NCBI RefSeq assembly: GCF_019091135.1
Contig: NZ_JAGXJW010000051.1
Location: forward strand, 1 to 64,000
DNA from: Cohnella sp. GbtcB17
GTDB lineage: Bacteria > Bacillota > Bacilli > Paenibacillales > Paenibacillaceae
Direction: 5' to 3'
DNA length: 64,000 nt
Program-made: the position numbers and the translations under genes
The notes under the pieces: model-generated
Told to the model about the DNA's origin: nothing
The model's input: the letters and a program-made list of their open reading frames with translations, nothing else
Database searches by the model: none
In this document: positions 34,541 to 43,139 of the stretch, in pieces
How the letters are laid out: every line of letters begins with the position of its first letter
How positions within the stretch are numbered: position 1 is the first letter of the stretch

Positions 34541-35509
34541 TTAACTGTTGAAGCGGTCGCCCGACAAAGCCTCCGAATTCGGCTCCCCTTCGGAGGGCAC
34601 GAATCGCAGTGCCGCCGAATTGACCCGGTAGTGAAGCTTGTCCGGGCCGGGTCCGTCGTACGACAGATAGCCGAGCCGCGTACCGCCCAGCCTGCTCGCG
34701 AGCGCCGTACGAACGACGCCTCCCCGGTAATCCGCCTCCCTTCGAACCAAGCCTTCGTGCAGCGGCTTCGTAAAGCTCGGCCAGCCCGTCCCCGAATCGA
34801 ACTTGTCCTCGGAGCCGAACAACGGATCTCCCGTCACGATGTCTACATAGATGCCCGGTTCATAGAAGTTCCAGTATTCGTTGTCGTACGCAGGTTCGGT
34901 CGCGCCCTCCTGGGTGACCTCGTACTGGAGCGCCGTCAGCCTGCGCCGAAGGCTCGCTTCGTCCCGCTTGGTCCGCCATGCGCGCCTGAGATAGTCCACC
35001 CGCCCGGAGCCTTCGGCGTACAGCTTGTAATGCCGCACATGCGTCTTGTAATAATGCTTATGCTCGTCTTCGGCCGGATAAAAGGGTCCGGCGGGTACGA
35101 TCTCGGTGACGATCCGCGATTTGAACCGTCCGCTGGCGGCAAGCGCCTCCTTCGACGCCTCCGCCAGCCGTCTCTGACGCTCGTCGTGATAGAAGATCGC
35201 CGTACGGTAGGAGCTGCCGCGATCGTTGAACTGGCCGCCGGCGTCCGTCGGATCGATCTGCTGCCAGAAAATGTCGAGCAGCCGCTCGTACGGAAAAATA
35301 CGCGGGTAAAAGACGATCTGCACCGCCTCGGCATGCCCCGTCGTCTCGCTGCCGACCGATTCGTACGTCGGGCGATCGGTGTGGCCGCCGGTATAACCCG
35401 AAGTGACGCTGACGATGCCCGGCAGCTCGTCGAATGGCTTAACCATGCACCAGAAGCAGCCTCCCGCGAAGGTCGCGAGCGCGGCCTGTTCCGCACCTTC
35501 CTCTGTCAT
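34541..35509 (-). CDS. msrA: MsrA-MsrB fusion with a degenerate MsrB half
   Basis: 322 residues. The MsrA domain is intact: [13 protein letters not shown] with catalytic Cys18 and Cys21, [19 protein letters not shown] and HAEAVQIVF; it reduces methionine-S-sulfoxide. The MsrB part ([17 protein letters not shown] to the end) keeps [11 protein letters not shown], but the catalytic Cys in the family's RYCINS is Arg295 (HYRVNS) and the active-site His of DSHLGHVF is lost (GTRLGYLS). Codon CGG is plain Arg, so selenocysteine is excluded. The B half is probably inactive or has changed its job. ATG at 35509 after AAGGAAGGGG; monocistronic. Confidence 0.92.
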   Translation of the reverse strand: MTEEGAEQAALATFAGGCFWCMVKPFDELPGIVSVTSGYTGGHTDRPTYESVGSETTGHAEAVQIVFYPRIFPYERLLDIFWQQIDPTDAGGQFNDRGSSYRTAIFYHDERQRRLAEASKEALAASGRFKSRIVTEIVPAGPFYPAEDEHKHYYKTHVRHYKLYAEGSGRVDYLRRAWRTKRDEASLRRRLTALQYEVTQEGATEPAYDNEYWNFYEPGIYVDIVTGDPLFGSEDKFDSGTGWPSFTKPLHEGLVRREADYRGGVVRTALASRLGGTRLGYLSYDGPGPDKLHYRVNSAALRFVPSEGEPNSEALSGDRFNS

Positions 35510-35715
35510 CCGTATTCCCCTTCCTTCTATGGATGGCGGCGGCGGACAGGGATAGATGCACAAGCTATCCCCGTTCGGCCGCATAAAATGTAGCAAACCT
35601 GAAGCGCACGCCGCAGTCTCAAGCGTTAGGCGATGCGTTCCAAACGGCGGCGGTATCAAGCCGTATATCGCTATCCTATACGATTCGAGCCGCCGAATAA
35701 AGGAGGTGATCGGCT

Positions 35716-36144
35716 ATGGCAATTCGGCCGAAGACGCGGTCGCGCAAGCAGTTGCGGGGTCGCCGCGGCCAGCCCGTATGCGTCGTGATGAAGGACGGGA
35801 CCTATTACGTAGGGCTGATCGGAGACATCAAAAGCGGACAGCTTACGCTCTCGGGGGTCCGCGGGACTGAAAAGTGGAATCCGCAGGCGGCGAAGCGGTC
35901 CTGGCAAAAAGCGAAAATCAGCGCGTTGGGCGCAGCGGCTGCACCCGCCGCTGCGGAAGCTGCCGGCGCGGCGGTCGGCACCGGCGCAGTCAGCGCCGGC
36001 GGCGGCGGTCCGGGCAGCGCACTGGGCGGACTCGGCGGCCTTGACGACCTGATGGGCTTCATGCAGAAGGCATTGCCGATTATGAAAATGGGCATGGACA
36101 TGATCAAGACGATCATGCCGCTCATGGGCGGATTGAAGATGTAA
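35716..36144 (+). CDS. Orphan protein with SH3-like N-terminus and Met-rich tail
   Basis: 142 residues. Residues 1-55 are basic, then strands VCVVMKDGTYYVGLIGDIKSG and QLTLSGV that resemble an SH3/LSM-like small barrel. Residues 70-105 are an Ala/Gly linker (AAAAPAAAEAAGAAVG, GGLGGLDDL). The last 34 residues hold nine Met (MGFMQKALPIMKMGMDMIK and TIMPLMGGLKM) and may form an amphipathic helix. ATG at 35716 with GGAGGTGA upstream; terminator at 36173. I do not recognise the protein. A spore- or metal-related role is conceivable but unsupported. Confidence 0.7.
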   Translation: MAIRPKTRSRKQLRGRRGQPVCVVMKDGTYYVGLIGDIKSGQLTLSGVRGTEKWNPQAAKRSWQKAKISALGAAAAPAAAEAAGAAVGTGAVSAGGGGPGSALGGLGGLDDLMGFMQKALPIMKMGMDMIKTIMPLMGGLKM

Positions 36145-36172
36145 GATGTCGACTTCCCGCGTTGCCGAAGCG

Positions 36173-36222
36173 AAAGCAAGGGAGCGAACCGTCCCGCGCG
36201 GACGATCGCTCCCTTGCTTTTC
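36173..36222. terminator. Bidirectional terminator
   Basis: AAAGCAAGGGAGCGA pairs with TCGCTCCCTTGCTTT (15 bp) around an 18-base loop, followed by TTC on the plus strand. It separates the Met-rich orphan from the YdaT-like gene. Confidence 0.9.
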
Positions 36223-36415
36223 AATGCCCTTTTTTACGAATTTGCTTGTCGTGATCCTCGCCCCACTCCTTGGCTTTGGCCGTGGCGATCGAGATCGCCC
36301 GACGCTCGGAGTAGCCGTCCTTAAGCAGCTCGTTGGCGATGTCGATCGCCTTGTTGCGAACGGGCGCCATAAAGTTCTTAAGCGAGTCCGGGTAATCGTC
36401 CTTGTCCCAAGGCAT
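36221..36415 (-). CDS. YdaT-like small protein
   Basis: 64 residues, MPWDKDDYPDSLKNFMAPVR then KAIDIANELLKDGYSERRAI and KAKEWGEDHDKQIRKKGH. This matches the N-terminal domain of B. subtilis YdaT, where it is followed by a DUF2188 repeat that is absent here. The second ATG (36415) is used because AGGAGG touches the first (36421). Cytoplasmic, charged, function unknown; homologues are stress-induced in Bacillus by my recollection. Confidence 0.8.
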   Translation of the reverse strand: MPWDKDDYPDSLKNFMAPVRNKAIDIANELLKDGYSERRAISIATAKAKEWGEDHDKQIRKKGH

Positions 36416-36516
36416 AGCCATCCCTCCTGTTCGGTTCGTCTTCTATTCATTGGACGAACCCGAACAGAATGAATCAGATCGGCGCGGCATGACACCGATC
36501 CCGGCGTGGGCGGACG

Positions 36517-37464
36517 TCAGGCCAGGATCGCCTCGATGCAATCGATCGTCTCCTGCGACAGCGATACGCCGGACGCTTTGACGTTCTCTTCGAGCTGGGA
36601 CGTCTTCGTGGCGCCGACGAGTGCGCTGGCCACGCTCTCGTGCCGCAATATCCAGGCAATCGCAAGTGTCGACAGCGACAGGTCCAGCTCCTTGGCGACG
36701 GCGTCCAGTCGTTCGATCTTTTGCAGATGCGCGTCGGTCAGGAAGCCTTTGATCCACATGTTCGTCTTCGGGTCCGCCGCGCGGCTGTCGGGCGGCAATT
36801 GCTGCCCCAGCCTGTACTTGCCCGTGAGCGCACCCTGCGCAAGCGGCGAAAACACGACCTGGGACAGCCCGTTTTTCTCGCTGACCGGCAGGACGTCATG
36901 CTCGATATTGCGGTAAAACATGTTGTATTGCGGCTGGTTGACGACGATCCGGTCGAGCAAGTATTTGTCCGCGACCTGGAGCGCCTCTTGAATCTGTGCG
37001 CCCGTCCATTCGCTGACTCCGACGTACAGCACCTTGCCCTGCCGCACGAAATCTTCGATCGTGCGCAGCGTCTCTTCCAGACGCGTGTCCGGATCGTACC
37101 GGTGGCAGTAGAAGATGTCCACGTAATCCTGCTTCAGCCGCTTCAGGCTGGCGTTCAGCTGCTCGTAGACGTGCTTGCGGGACAAGCCGCGATCGTTCGG
37201 GCCTTCGCCCATCGGCCAGAACGCCTTTGTCGCCAGCACGTACGATTCGCGAGGGTAACGCGGCAGCACCTCGCCGAGCATGCGCTCGGCTTCGCCTCGT
37301 TCGTACACGTTAGCCGTATCGATGAAGTTGATGCCGAGCTCGAACGCGCGATCGATCAGCTTCGCGCCCGTATCCTGGCCGACGGTGTGGCCATAAGTCA
37401 TCCAGCTGCCGAAGCTGATCTCGCTTACCTTCAGTCCGGTAGTGCCCAATTTCCTGTACTTCAT
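36517..37464 (-). CDS. Aldo/keto reductase
   Basis: 315-residue (beta/alpha)8 NADPH reductase of the voltage-gated K+ channel beta-subunit-like group (AKR family). Catalytic tetrad is visible: Asp and Tyr in NFIDTANVYERGEAE, Lys in VLATKAF, His in FYCHRYDPDT; the coenzyme part is FSPLAQGALTGKY and ALVGATKTSQLEEN. Start ATG at 37464 with GAGGTG upstream. Monocistronic. Substrates are probably small aldehydes or ketones; not specified by sequence. Confidence 0.92.
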   Translation of the reverse strand: MKYRKLGTTGLKVSEISFGSWMTYGHTVGQDTGAKLIDRAFELGINFIDTANVYERGEAERMLGEVLPRYPRESYVLATKAFWPMGEGPNDRGLSRKHVYEQLNASLKRLKQDYVDIFYCHRYDPDTRLEETLRTIEDFVRQGKVLYVGVSEWTGAQIQEALQVADKYLLDRIVVNQPQYNMFYRNIEHDVLPVSEKNGLSQVVFSPLAQGALTGKYRLGQQLPPDSRAADPKTNMWIKGFLTDAHLQKIERLDAVAKELDLSLSTLAIAWILRHESVASALVGATKTSQLEENVKASGVSLSQETIDCIEAILA

Positions 37465-37561
37465 TTCCAGCACCTCTTTCCTCCGTCGTGAACACGCGTT
37501 TACAATTGTAGCACTTCTGCCTGCCTCTATCAAACGCCGACGGGCAGCGTTCGATCAGACT

Positions 37562-37613
37562 AAAAAGTAAAAGATCGCGGCATCCTCCCTCTAATCGGTG
37601 GATGCCGCGATCC
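37562..37613 (-). terminator. Terminator after the 5TM histidine kinase
   Basis: GGATCGCGGCATCC pairs with GGATGCCGCGATC, followed on the minus strand by TTTTACTTTTTAG. Confidence 0.9.
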
Positions 37614-37619
37614 TCTCCT

Positions 37620-39074
37620 CTAAACGGTCGATGCCGTCGTCTGTCTCTCCGACAAGGACGGCTCGATCGCGGGCAAAATCGGCAAACGCAGCGAGAACGC
37701 GCTGCCTTCTCCCTTTCGGCTTTGCAGCGACAGCGTCCCGCCGAGCAGCGTCGCAAGCTGGAGGCTGATCGACAGCCCGAGTCCCGTACCGCCGAACCGG
37801 CGATTGATCGACCCGTCCTCCTGCCGGAACGCTTCGAATATGAGCTCCTGCTTGCTCTGCTCAATGCCGACGCCCGTATCCTTCACCGTAAAGACGACAT
37901 GGCTTGCGCCTTCTCCGTGGGCCGAACGTTCGGCCGCGACAATGAGAGCGACATAGCCGTTGTCCGTGAATTTAATGGCGTTAACGAGCAGATTGCGCAA
38001 AATCTGTCCCAACCGCAACCCGTCCGACAGCAGCGTCTGCGGCACGTCGTCGTTCACCTGAAGACGAAGCTCGAGATTTTTGACTTCGGCGAGCGGCTGC
38101 ATCTGGCGGTGGAGCAGTTCCACCGTATCGCTGAGGGACAATATGTCCAGCACGATGTCCATTTTGCCGGCTTCTACCTTGGACAGATCCAAAATATCGT
38201 TGATCATGTGAAGCAACTGCTCGCCGGAAGCGTGAATGATGTTCGCGTACCGGCGATTGTCTTCGAGAAGCATGCGGTCATCGGACTCGCCGATCATTTG
38301 CGACAGCAAAATAATGCTGTTAAGCGGGGTCTTCAGCTCATGCGACATATTGGCCATGAACTCCGATTTGTACTTCGAAGCCTGAAGGATGAGCTCGGCC
38401 CTTTCCTCCAGCATCCTCTGGGACTCCAGCAGCTCGCACGTTCTTTTTTCCAGCGCTTCGTTCGTCAGCTTCAGCTGTACGGCGCGCTGTTGGTCGAGGA
38501 AAAAATCGCGCATAATAAAAAGAAAAAATGCGCCGAGCAAAATCGTGACCGGCAGCGTATACGGCATGATATGCGTGGCGTAATTGGCGCGGTCGACCGC
38601 GCCATATGCAAGAACGCCTGCGACCTGCAACGCGTTGATCGACAGCAGCGATAGGCTCGCCTTGCGCTGGTACCCCCAGCTTGGTTTGCGCCGATACAGA
38701 CTGACGAGCGTAGCTCCGGCGACGCCCATCGTAGAAATGTTGCAGAAGGCGGTAAAAGCGGATGCAGACATTCCGTTGATGCCGAACCGCGCCAACCCTA
38801 TGCCGAAGCCGATCGCAAGGATCGGCCTGGGATCGCGGAATACGAGCGTGGCAAAGATGATCGGCACGTTGCGGAGATCGAAGATCGCCGAGCCATTGTA
38901 TCGAACGCCGAATTTCATTGCGATCCAGCCCAGCGCGATAAAGCCTACGACCATCGCGATCTGCTTCAATATGCCGGTCGTATGCTGAAATATGTATTTG
39001 TAAATGAGATTAAATAAAAAAGTAACCGTGATCAGGATGGTGATGCTCGTAAAAAAGGCAGCTCCGATGTCCAT
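37620..39074 (-). CDS. Sensor histidine kinase with LytS-type 5TM sensor
   Basis: 484 residues. About six helices in the first 195 residues form a 5TMR-LYT-like sensor (FGVRYNGSAIFDLRNVPIIF, then RDPRPILAIGFGIGLARFG). A coiled coil (about 200-235) leads to the kinase core: H-box NMSHELKTPLNS with His245, N-box RNLLVNAIKFT, G1 DTGVGIE and G2 FGGTGLGLSIS. There is no receiver domain and no adjacent regulator gene, so it is an orphan kinase. ATG at 39074 with GGGAGGTG upstream. LytS-type sensors respond to membrane potential or wall state; the signal here is unknown. Confidence 0.9.
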   Translation of the reverse strand: MDIGAAFFTSITILITVTFLFNLIYKYIFQHTTGILKQIAMVVGFIALGWIAMKFGVRYNGSAIFDLRNVPIIFATLVFRDPRPILAIGFGIGLARFGINGMSASAFTAFCNISTMGVAGATLVSLYRRKPSWGYQRKASLSLLSINALQVAGVLAYGAVDRANYATHIMPYTLPVTILLGAFFLFIMRDFFLDQQRAVQLKLTNEALEKRTCELLESQRMLEERAELILQASKYKSEFMANMSHELKTPLNSIILLSQMIGESDDRMLLEDNRRYANIIHASGEQLLHMINDILDLSKVEAGKMDIVLDILSLSDTVELLHRQMQPLAEVKNLELRLQVNDDVPQTLLSDGLRLGQILRNLLVNAIKFTDNGYVALIVAAERSAHGEGASHVVFTVKDTGVGIEQSKQELIFEAFRQEDGSINRRFGGTGLGLSISLQLATLLGGTLSLQSRKGEGSAFSLRLPILPAIEPSLSERQTTASTV

Positions 39075-39159
39075 GTCACACCTCCCGATTCCTCTAGTGT
39101 AACTCATTGGAATCGGGACCGTACAGCATTAATATGATACGGTTTTACGGCGCCTGTCT

Positions 39160-40044
39160 TTAATTTAAAAACTGCAAAATCGCCTCCAGCGACTGCTGCG
39201 GCGTGTTCGCGATCAAGTCGCCTTTTTCCGCCAGCCTCGCTTCGATCGTGTGCAGGTTAAATTCGCGCGGATCGACGTTTTTTTTCACTTCCTCCCACGA
39301 AAGCGGCGTCGATACGGTCGCTTCCGGACGACCGCGCGGCGTGTAAGGAGCGGACAGGCTTTTACCCGCGGCATGCTGTACATAATCGACGTAAATCCGG
39401 TTATGCCGATTTTTGATCAGCCGCTCGATCGTGAACAGCTCCGGATACTTTTCGGACAAATAACGGCCTACGAAGCCCCCTGCCTTGCGCAGCTCCCCGA
39501 AGCTGTAGCCGGGTCGGATCGGGATGACGATCTGCACGCCCGTGGCGCCGCTCGTCTTGGGCACGGACGCGATGCCCATGCCTTCAAGCGCTTCGCCGAT
39601 GAGCGCAACCGCCTCCATCAGCCGATCGCGGAGCGATTCGCTCGGATCGATGTCGAGCACCCATTCGGCCGGCTCCTCGCCGCCGACGTATTCGAACGAA
39701 GGATGGAACTCGAGCGCGGCGAGATTGCCCATCCACAGCAAGGTCGGGAGCGAATCGGCCACGATGTAGCGCACCTCGTCCCTGACCGCCGTTCGCACGA
39801 ATGCCGGCAGCGGCTGCGGCGCGTTTTTCTGGTAAAAAGCTTTGCCTCCCGCGCCGTCGGGGTAACGGATCGCCGTCATATAACGGTTTTTGCAATAAGG
39901 AAGCAAGTAAGGAGACAAGGCGACGAGCTTTTGCAAATACATCGCTTTGCGGATGCCGGCTTCGGGCCAGAGCAGCTTGTCCGGATTCGTCACCTTGATC
40001 TCGCAGCCTTCGACCTCGATCGAATAGCTCTCCGACGCGCTCAT
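39160..40044 (-). CDS. LigD-type primase-polymerase
   Basis: 294-residue archaeo-eukaryotic primase fold of bacterial NHEJ. The conserved block TNPDKLLWPEAGIRKAMYLQ starts the domain, VLDIDPS carries the catalytic DxD, and KTSGATGVQIVIPI and VDYVQHAAGKSLSAPYTPRGRP are family signatures. It fills breaks with ribonucleotides during end joining. ATG at 40044 overlaps the ligase stop by 4 bp (ATGA); the longer frame from 40188 is inside the ligase. In Bacillus ligD is one fused gene; here ligase and polymerase are separate. Confidence 0.93.
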   Translation of the reverse strand: MSASESYSIEVEGCEIKVTNPDKLLWPEAGIRKAMYLQKLVALSPYLLPYCKNRYMTAIRYPDGAGGKAFYQKNAPQPLPAFVRTAVRDEVRYIVADSLPTLLWMGNLAALEFHPSFEYVGGEEPAEWVLDIDPSESLRDRLMEAVALIGEALEGMGIASVPKTSGATGVQIVIPIRPGYSFGELRKAGGFVGRYLSEKYPELFTIERLIKNRHNRIYVDYVQHAAGKSLSAPYTPRGRPEATVSTPLSWEEVKKNVDPREFNLHTIEARLAEKGDLIANTPQQSLEAILQFLN

Positions 40045-40946
40045 AGCGGTATCCCCTCCAGATCGATCAATTTGGGATGACGCAGCAAGCCCGCATCCGT
40101 CATCTCTCTGCCGCTCACTCTTCCCGCAAGCGGCGTATCGAGCCACCGCACGTCCGCGCCGCGCAGCCCTTCGGGCGTGGCGTCCCAATAGTCGGCGCGG
40201 GATCGGCCGGCGGGCAGCCGGCGAAGCGCCGACTTCGCCTTCTCGTTCAGGCCGGACGATACGCGGCCCATGTAGCGATCGCCTTTGCGCATGACAAGAC
40301 TGGAGACGCGTCCATCCTTCCAGATGATACCGACGATATCGACGTCCATATGATGAACGGTTTTCCGCTTGATCCAGTCATGATGCTCCTTGCCTTCCTT
40401 GTAGGCCGACGCCTTCTTTTTGCTCACGACACCTTCCCAGCCGTTCGCTTCGACCCAGCGCCACAGCGATTCGCCGTCCTCGAACTCGTCCGCCACGTAA
40501 AAAGGCGACTGCCACCCCTGCGTCAGGGAAAGCAGCCGCTCCCTTCGCTCCGTATACGGAAGCCGCCGAAGGTCCTCACCGTCCGCCGACAATAGGTCGA
40601 ACAAAATGTATTGCACGGGATGCCGCCTCGCCGAAGCCTCGATCAGCCGATCGCCGATCAGCTTGCCACGCTGCTGCATAAGCTGAAAGCTCGGCTTGGC
40701 GGTACGAGGGTCCAGGATGACCGCTTCTCCGTCGAGTATGTAATGCCCCGGACGGCCGGCAAGCGCCGCCGTCAGCTCGGGGTAGGAATCGTTTTGCAGC
40801 AGCATGCGTTTGGAATACAGCCGGACGCGCTCGCCCTCCACTTCGGCGATGAGGCGGTAGCCGTCCCATTTCAGCTGATGTATCCAGGCGCTTCCCGTCG
40901 GCATGCGTTCCTCCGCGACGGGAGACATTGGCGTGAATGGCTCCAT
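40041..40946 (-). CDS. ligD: ATP-dependent DNA ligase (LigD ligase part)
   Basis: Seals nicks at joined ends. 301 residues: nucleotidyl-lysine motif HQLKWDGYRL with Lys26, YILDGEAVIL as motif III, GWEGVVSKKK as motif IV and DWIKRKT as motif V; an OB-fold follows. ATG at 40946 with GGGAG upstream, three bases after the Ku stop. No phosphoesterase domain is present. Operon ku-ligase-polymerase. Confidence 0.94.
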   Translation of the reverse strand: MEPFTPMSPVAEERMPTGSAWIHQLKWDGYRLIAEVEGERVRLYSKRMLLQNDSYPELTAALAGRPGHYILDGEAVILDPRTAKPSFQLMQQRGKLIGDRLIEASARRHPVQYILFDLLSADGEDLRRLPYTERRERLLSLTQGWQSPFYVADEFEDGESLWRWVEANGWEGVVSKKKASAYKEGKEHHDWIKRKTVHHMDVDIVGIIWKDGRVSSLVMRKGDRYMGRVSSGLNEKAKSALRRLPAGRSRADYWDATPEGLRGADVRWLDTPLAGRVSGREMTDAGLLRHPKLIDLEGIPL

Positions 40947-40949
40947 CGG

Positions 40950-41888
40950 TCAACTCCCTGTTTTTTTCGTCCTTGCCTTGGAAGCCGGCGCCTCCGATTT
41001 TCCCTTTTTCGTTTTCGGCTCGTCCTTTTCGGCTTTGGCGGCGCTCCGCTTGCGTACGGGCTTTTTCGTTCCTTTCCTTTCTCCTTCATCCTCGGCCGCT
41101 TCGCCCGGTTGGCCCTTGTCCGGCCCGGCCTGCTTCAAGCTCGCCTTTAGCGCTTCCATCAGATCGATGACGTTCGTCTTCTTCTCTTCCGGCGCGAACT
41201 TGACTTCCTTGCCCTTGACCTTGTCTTCGATCGCGTCCATCAGCCTTTCCTTATAGACATCCTCGTACTTCTCCGGTTCGAAGGGCGCGCTGAGCTGCTC
41301 GATCAGCATGCGTGCCATTTGCAGCTCGCGTTCGTCCGCCTTCGTCTCCTCCGGCAGGTTCGGTATTTCCTTTTTGCTGCGAATCTCCTCCGCATAGAAC
41401 ATCGTCGACATGGAGAGGACGCCGTCCACGATGCGGATCGCCGCCAGGCTGCTGCGCGAGCGGATGCTCACGTTGGCGATGCCGATCTTGCGGGTATCGA
41501 GCAGCGCCTGTACGAGCAAATTATAGGCGTGCGTGCCGTTGCTTTCAGGCGCGAGATAATACGTTTTCTGATAATAGATCGGATCGATCTCCTCCAGGTC
41601 GACGAAGTCGAGAATGCGAATCTCGCGCGAAGTCTCGGAGGCGATCTCCTCGAGCTCCTCCTTGTCGAACATCACGAAATGACCGGGCTCGTATTCGTAG
41701 CCTTTGACGATATCGCTCCACTTCACTTCTTCCTCGCACTTCGGACACGTTCTGTGGTATTGAATCGGCACGTTAAGCTTTTTGTGCAGCATGCGCATCT
41801 GCAGATCGTTGTCCTGCGTAGCCGTGAACATTTTGACCGGCACGTTGACCAATCCGAAGCTGACCGCGCCCTTCCATATCGTTTGCAT
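40950..41888 (-). CDS. ku: Ku protein (non-homologous end joining)
   Basis: Homodimeric DNA-end-binding ring that recruits LigD. 312 residues, starting MQTIWKGAVSFGLVNVPVKM, the Ku signature; RTCPKCEEEVKWSDIVKGYEY and MFDKEELEEI follow, and the core ends near residue 250. The tail of about 55 residues is rich in Lys (RKGTKKPVRKRSAAKAEKDE), as in Ku proteins that thread or retain DNA. ATG at 41888 with AGGGGGAA upstream. First gene of the NHEJ operon, which usually acts in spores. Confidence 0.95.
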   Translation of the reverse strand: MQTIWKGAVSFGLVNVPVKMFTATQDNDLQMRMLHKKLNVPIQYHRTCPKCEEEVKWSDIVKGYEYEPGHFVMFDKEELEEIASETSREIRILDFVDLEEIDPIYYQKTYYLAPESNGTHAYNLLVQALLDTRKIGIANVSIRSRSSLAAIRIVDGVLSMSTMFYAEEIRSKKEIPNLPEETKADERELQMARMLIEQLSAPFEPEKYEDVYKERLMDAIEDKVKGKEVKFAPEEKKTNVIDLMEALKASLKQAGPDKGQPGEAAEDEGERKGTKKPVRKRSAAKAEKDEPKTKKGKSEAPASKARTKKTGS

Positions 41889-42031
41889 CGCGTCTTCCCC
41901 CTTTGCATTGTTGCCGTGAATGAACCCGTATCATTCATTAACCGGAGCCGGCGGGACGTGAATCTTCCAACTCCTGTCCGTGTCGGACGCCGGCGGACGA
42001 ACATATGGTATGGCGAACGGGGGGAAACGCT

Positions 42032-42850
42032 TTGATCAACCGTAAAGGCGTGCATATTGCGAACAAATGGGCGAAGACGATCGCTGTGGCAAGGGATCCG
42101 GGCGTCGCCGCGCACGTCCCCGATACCCGGAGGATGAACCGGACGACATTTGCGAAAATGCTTGACCGGTACGGCATGATCTACGTGAAGCCGGTCTCCG
42201 GCACGTTCGGCAGCGGCGTGATGCGGATCGAACGGTCGCCTGACCGTTGGCTGCCGTACAGCTGCCATGCCGGGCTCGGCAAAAAGCGCTTCGCGTCCGT
42301 CGGCCAGCTTTACGAGCATATTATGCGGACGAAGCGGCACCGTCCTTATCTCGCGCAGCGCGGCGTGCATCTGCTCAAGACGAACGGCAGGCGCTTCGAT
42401 ATTCGCGTCATGGTTCAAAAAAATCCGGCCGGCGCCTGGGAGCCGACCGGGGTCATCGCAAGAGTGGCCATGCGAGGCAAAGCTATCACCAACTATCATG
42501 CGGGCGGCACGCCCGTCGCGCTGAGCCGGCTGCTTCGGCTTAAATTAGGCGTTGCCGGCGCGAGGCGCACCGAAGATAGATTAAGAGCGCTCGGTCTTCG
42601 TTCCGCGCGGGCACTGGCAAGGGCCTACCCCAGGATCAACATGGTCGGCGCCGACATCGGTCTTGATACCCGGCTTCGTCCGTGGATCATCGAGCTGAAT
42701 ACGTCCCCGGACCCGTATCTTTTCCGACATTTGAAGGATAAGTCCACGCATCGCAAAGTGATGCGGTACGCGCGGGCGCTCGGTCGCATCCCCGCCGCGC
42801 GCAAAGCCGGCGGTTCGCGCACCGCCAAAAGAACGCGCCGCAAACGTTAA
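42032..42850 (+). CDS. YheC/YheD-type ATP-grasp protein
   Basis: 272 residues. MIYVKPVSGTFGSGVMRIER is the ATP-grasp beta strand/loop of YheC/YheD proteins, followed by QRGVHLLKTNGRRFDIRVMVQ and, near the C-terminus, VGADIGLDTRLRPWIIELNTSPDP, the acidic metal-binding end of the fold. Only the ATP-grasp part is present; B. subtilis YheC/YheD are longer (about 360-450). The TTG at 42032 is chosen because GGGGGG stands eight bases upstream; the ATG at 42005 has none. Bacillus homologues are spore-coat-associated. Terminator follows. Confidence 0.85.
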   Translation: MINRKGVHIANKWAKTIAVARDPGVAAHVPDTRRMNRTTFAKMLDRYGMIYVKPVSGTFGSGVMRIERSPDRWLPYSCHAGLGKKRFASVGQLYEHIMRTKRHRPYLAQRGVHLLKTNGRRFDIRVMVQKNPAGAWEPTGVIARVAMRGKAITNYHAGGTPVALSRLLRLKLGVAGARRTEDRLRALGLRSARALARAYPRINMVGADIGLDTRLRPWIIELNTSPDPYLFRHLKDKSTHRKVMRYARALGRIPAARKAGGSRTAKRTRRKR

Positions 42851-42880
42851 AAGGACGTGTCCGCTGTCGGACACGTCCTT
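42851..42880. terminator. Bidirectional terminator
   Basis: AAGGACGTGTCCG-ctgt-CGGACACGTCCTT, 13-bp perfect stem; TTAA follows on the minus strand. Between the ATP-grasp gene and the GntR/ABC operon end. Confidence 0.85.
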
Positions 42881-42902
42881 CTCTACGCCTGCATGCCTCT
42901 CG

Positions 42903-43139
42903 CTAGTTCGCTCTCGCCGTCGCTTGTCCGAAGCCCGAGATCGCTTCGCGCATAACGAAGCGCTTCAGCAATGCGCGACGCTCCTCCGGCGTCGCTCGGG
43001 CAAGCTCAGCCTCGCCGTGGAGCCCAAGCAGCGCCCGCTTGGCCGCTTCGCAGGCCGGCTCCTCCGCCTCTAGCAAATAATATGCCATCCGGTAAGCTTC
43101 GACCTCCAGACTGCGGAGGATGTCGACGCGGCGCTTCAC
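42903..43139 (-). CDS. Small helical protein, function unknown
   Basis: 78 residues, all-helical: VDILRSLEVEAYRMAYYLLEAEEPACEAAKRALLGL resembles the start of a sigma-factor region 2, but the rest lacks the DNA-binding parts. ATG at 43139 overlaps the preceding gene's stop by 4 bp, so it is translationally coupled. It ends the GntR-ABC operon. No family recognised. Confidence 0.65.
   Translation of the reverse strand: MKRRVDILRSLEVEAYRMAYYLLEAEEPACEAAKRALLGLHGEAELARATPEERRALLKRFVMREAISGFGQATARAN

Noticed and set aside
34600-34640. Selenocysteine in place of the MsrB Cys
   Set aside because: The codon is CGG (Arg), not UGA, so this is a loss of the residue and no selenoprotein.
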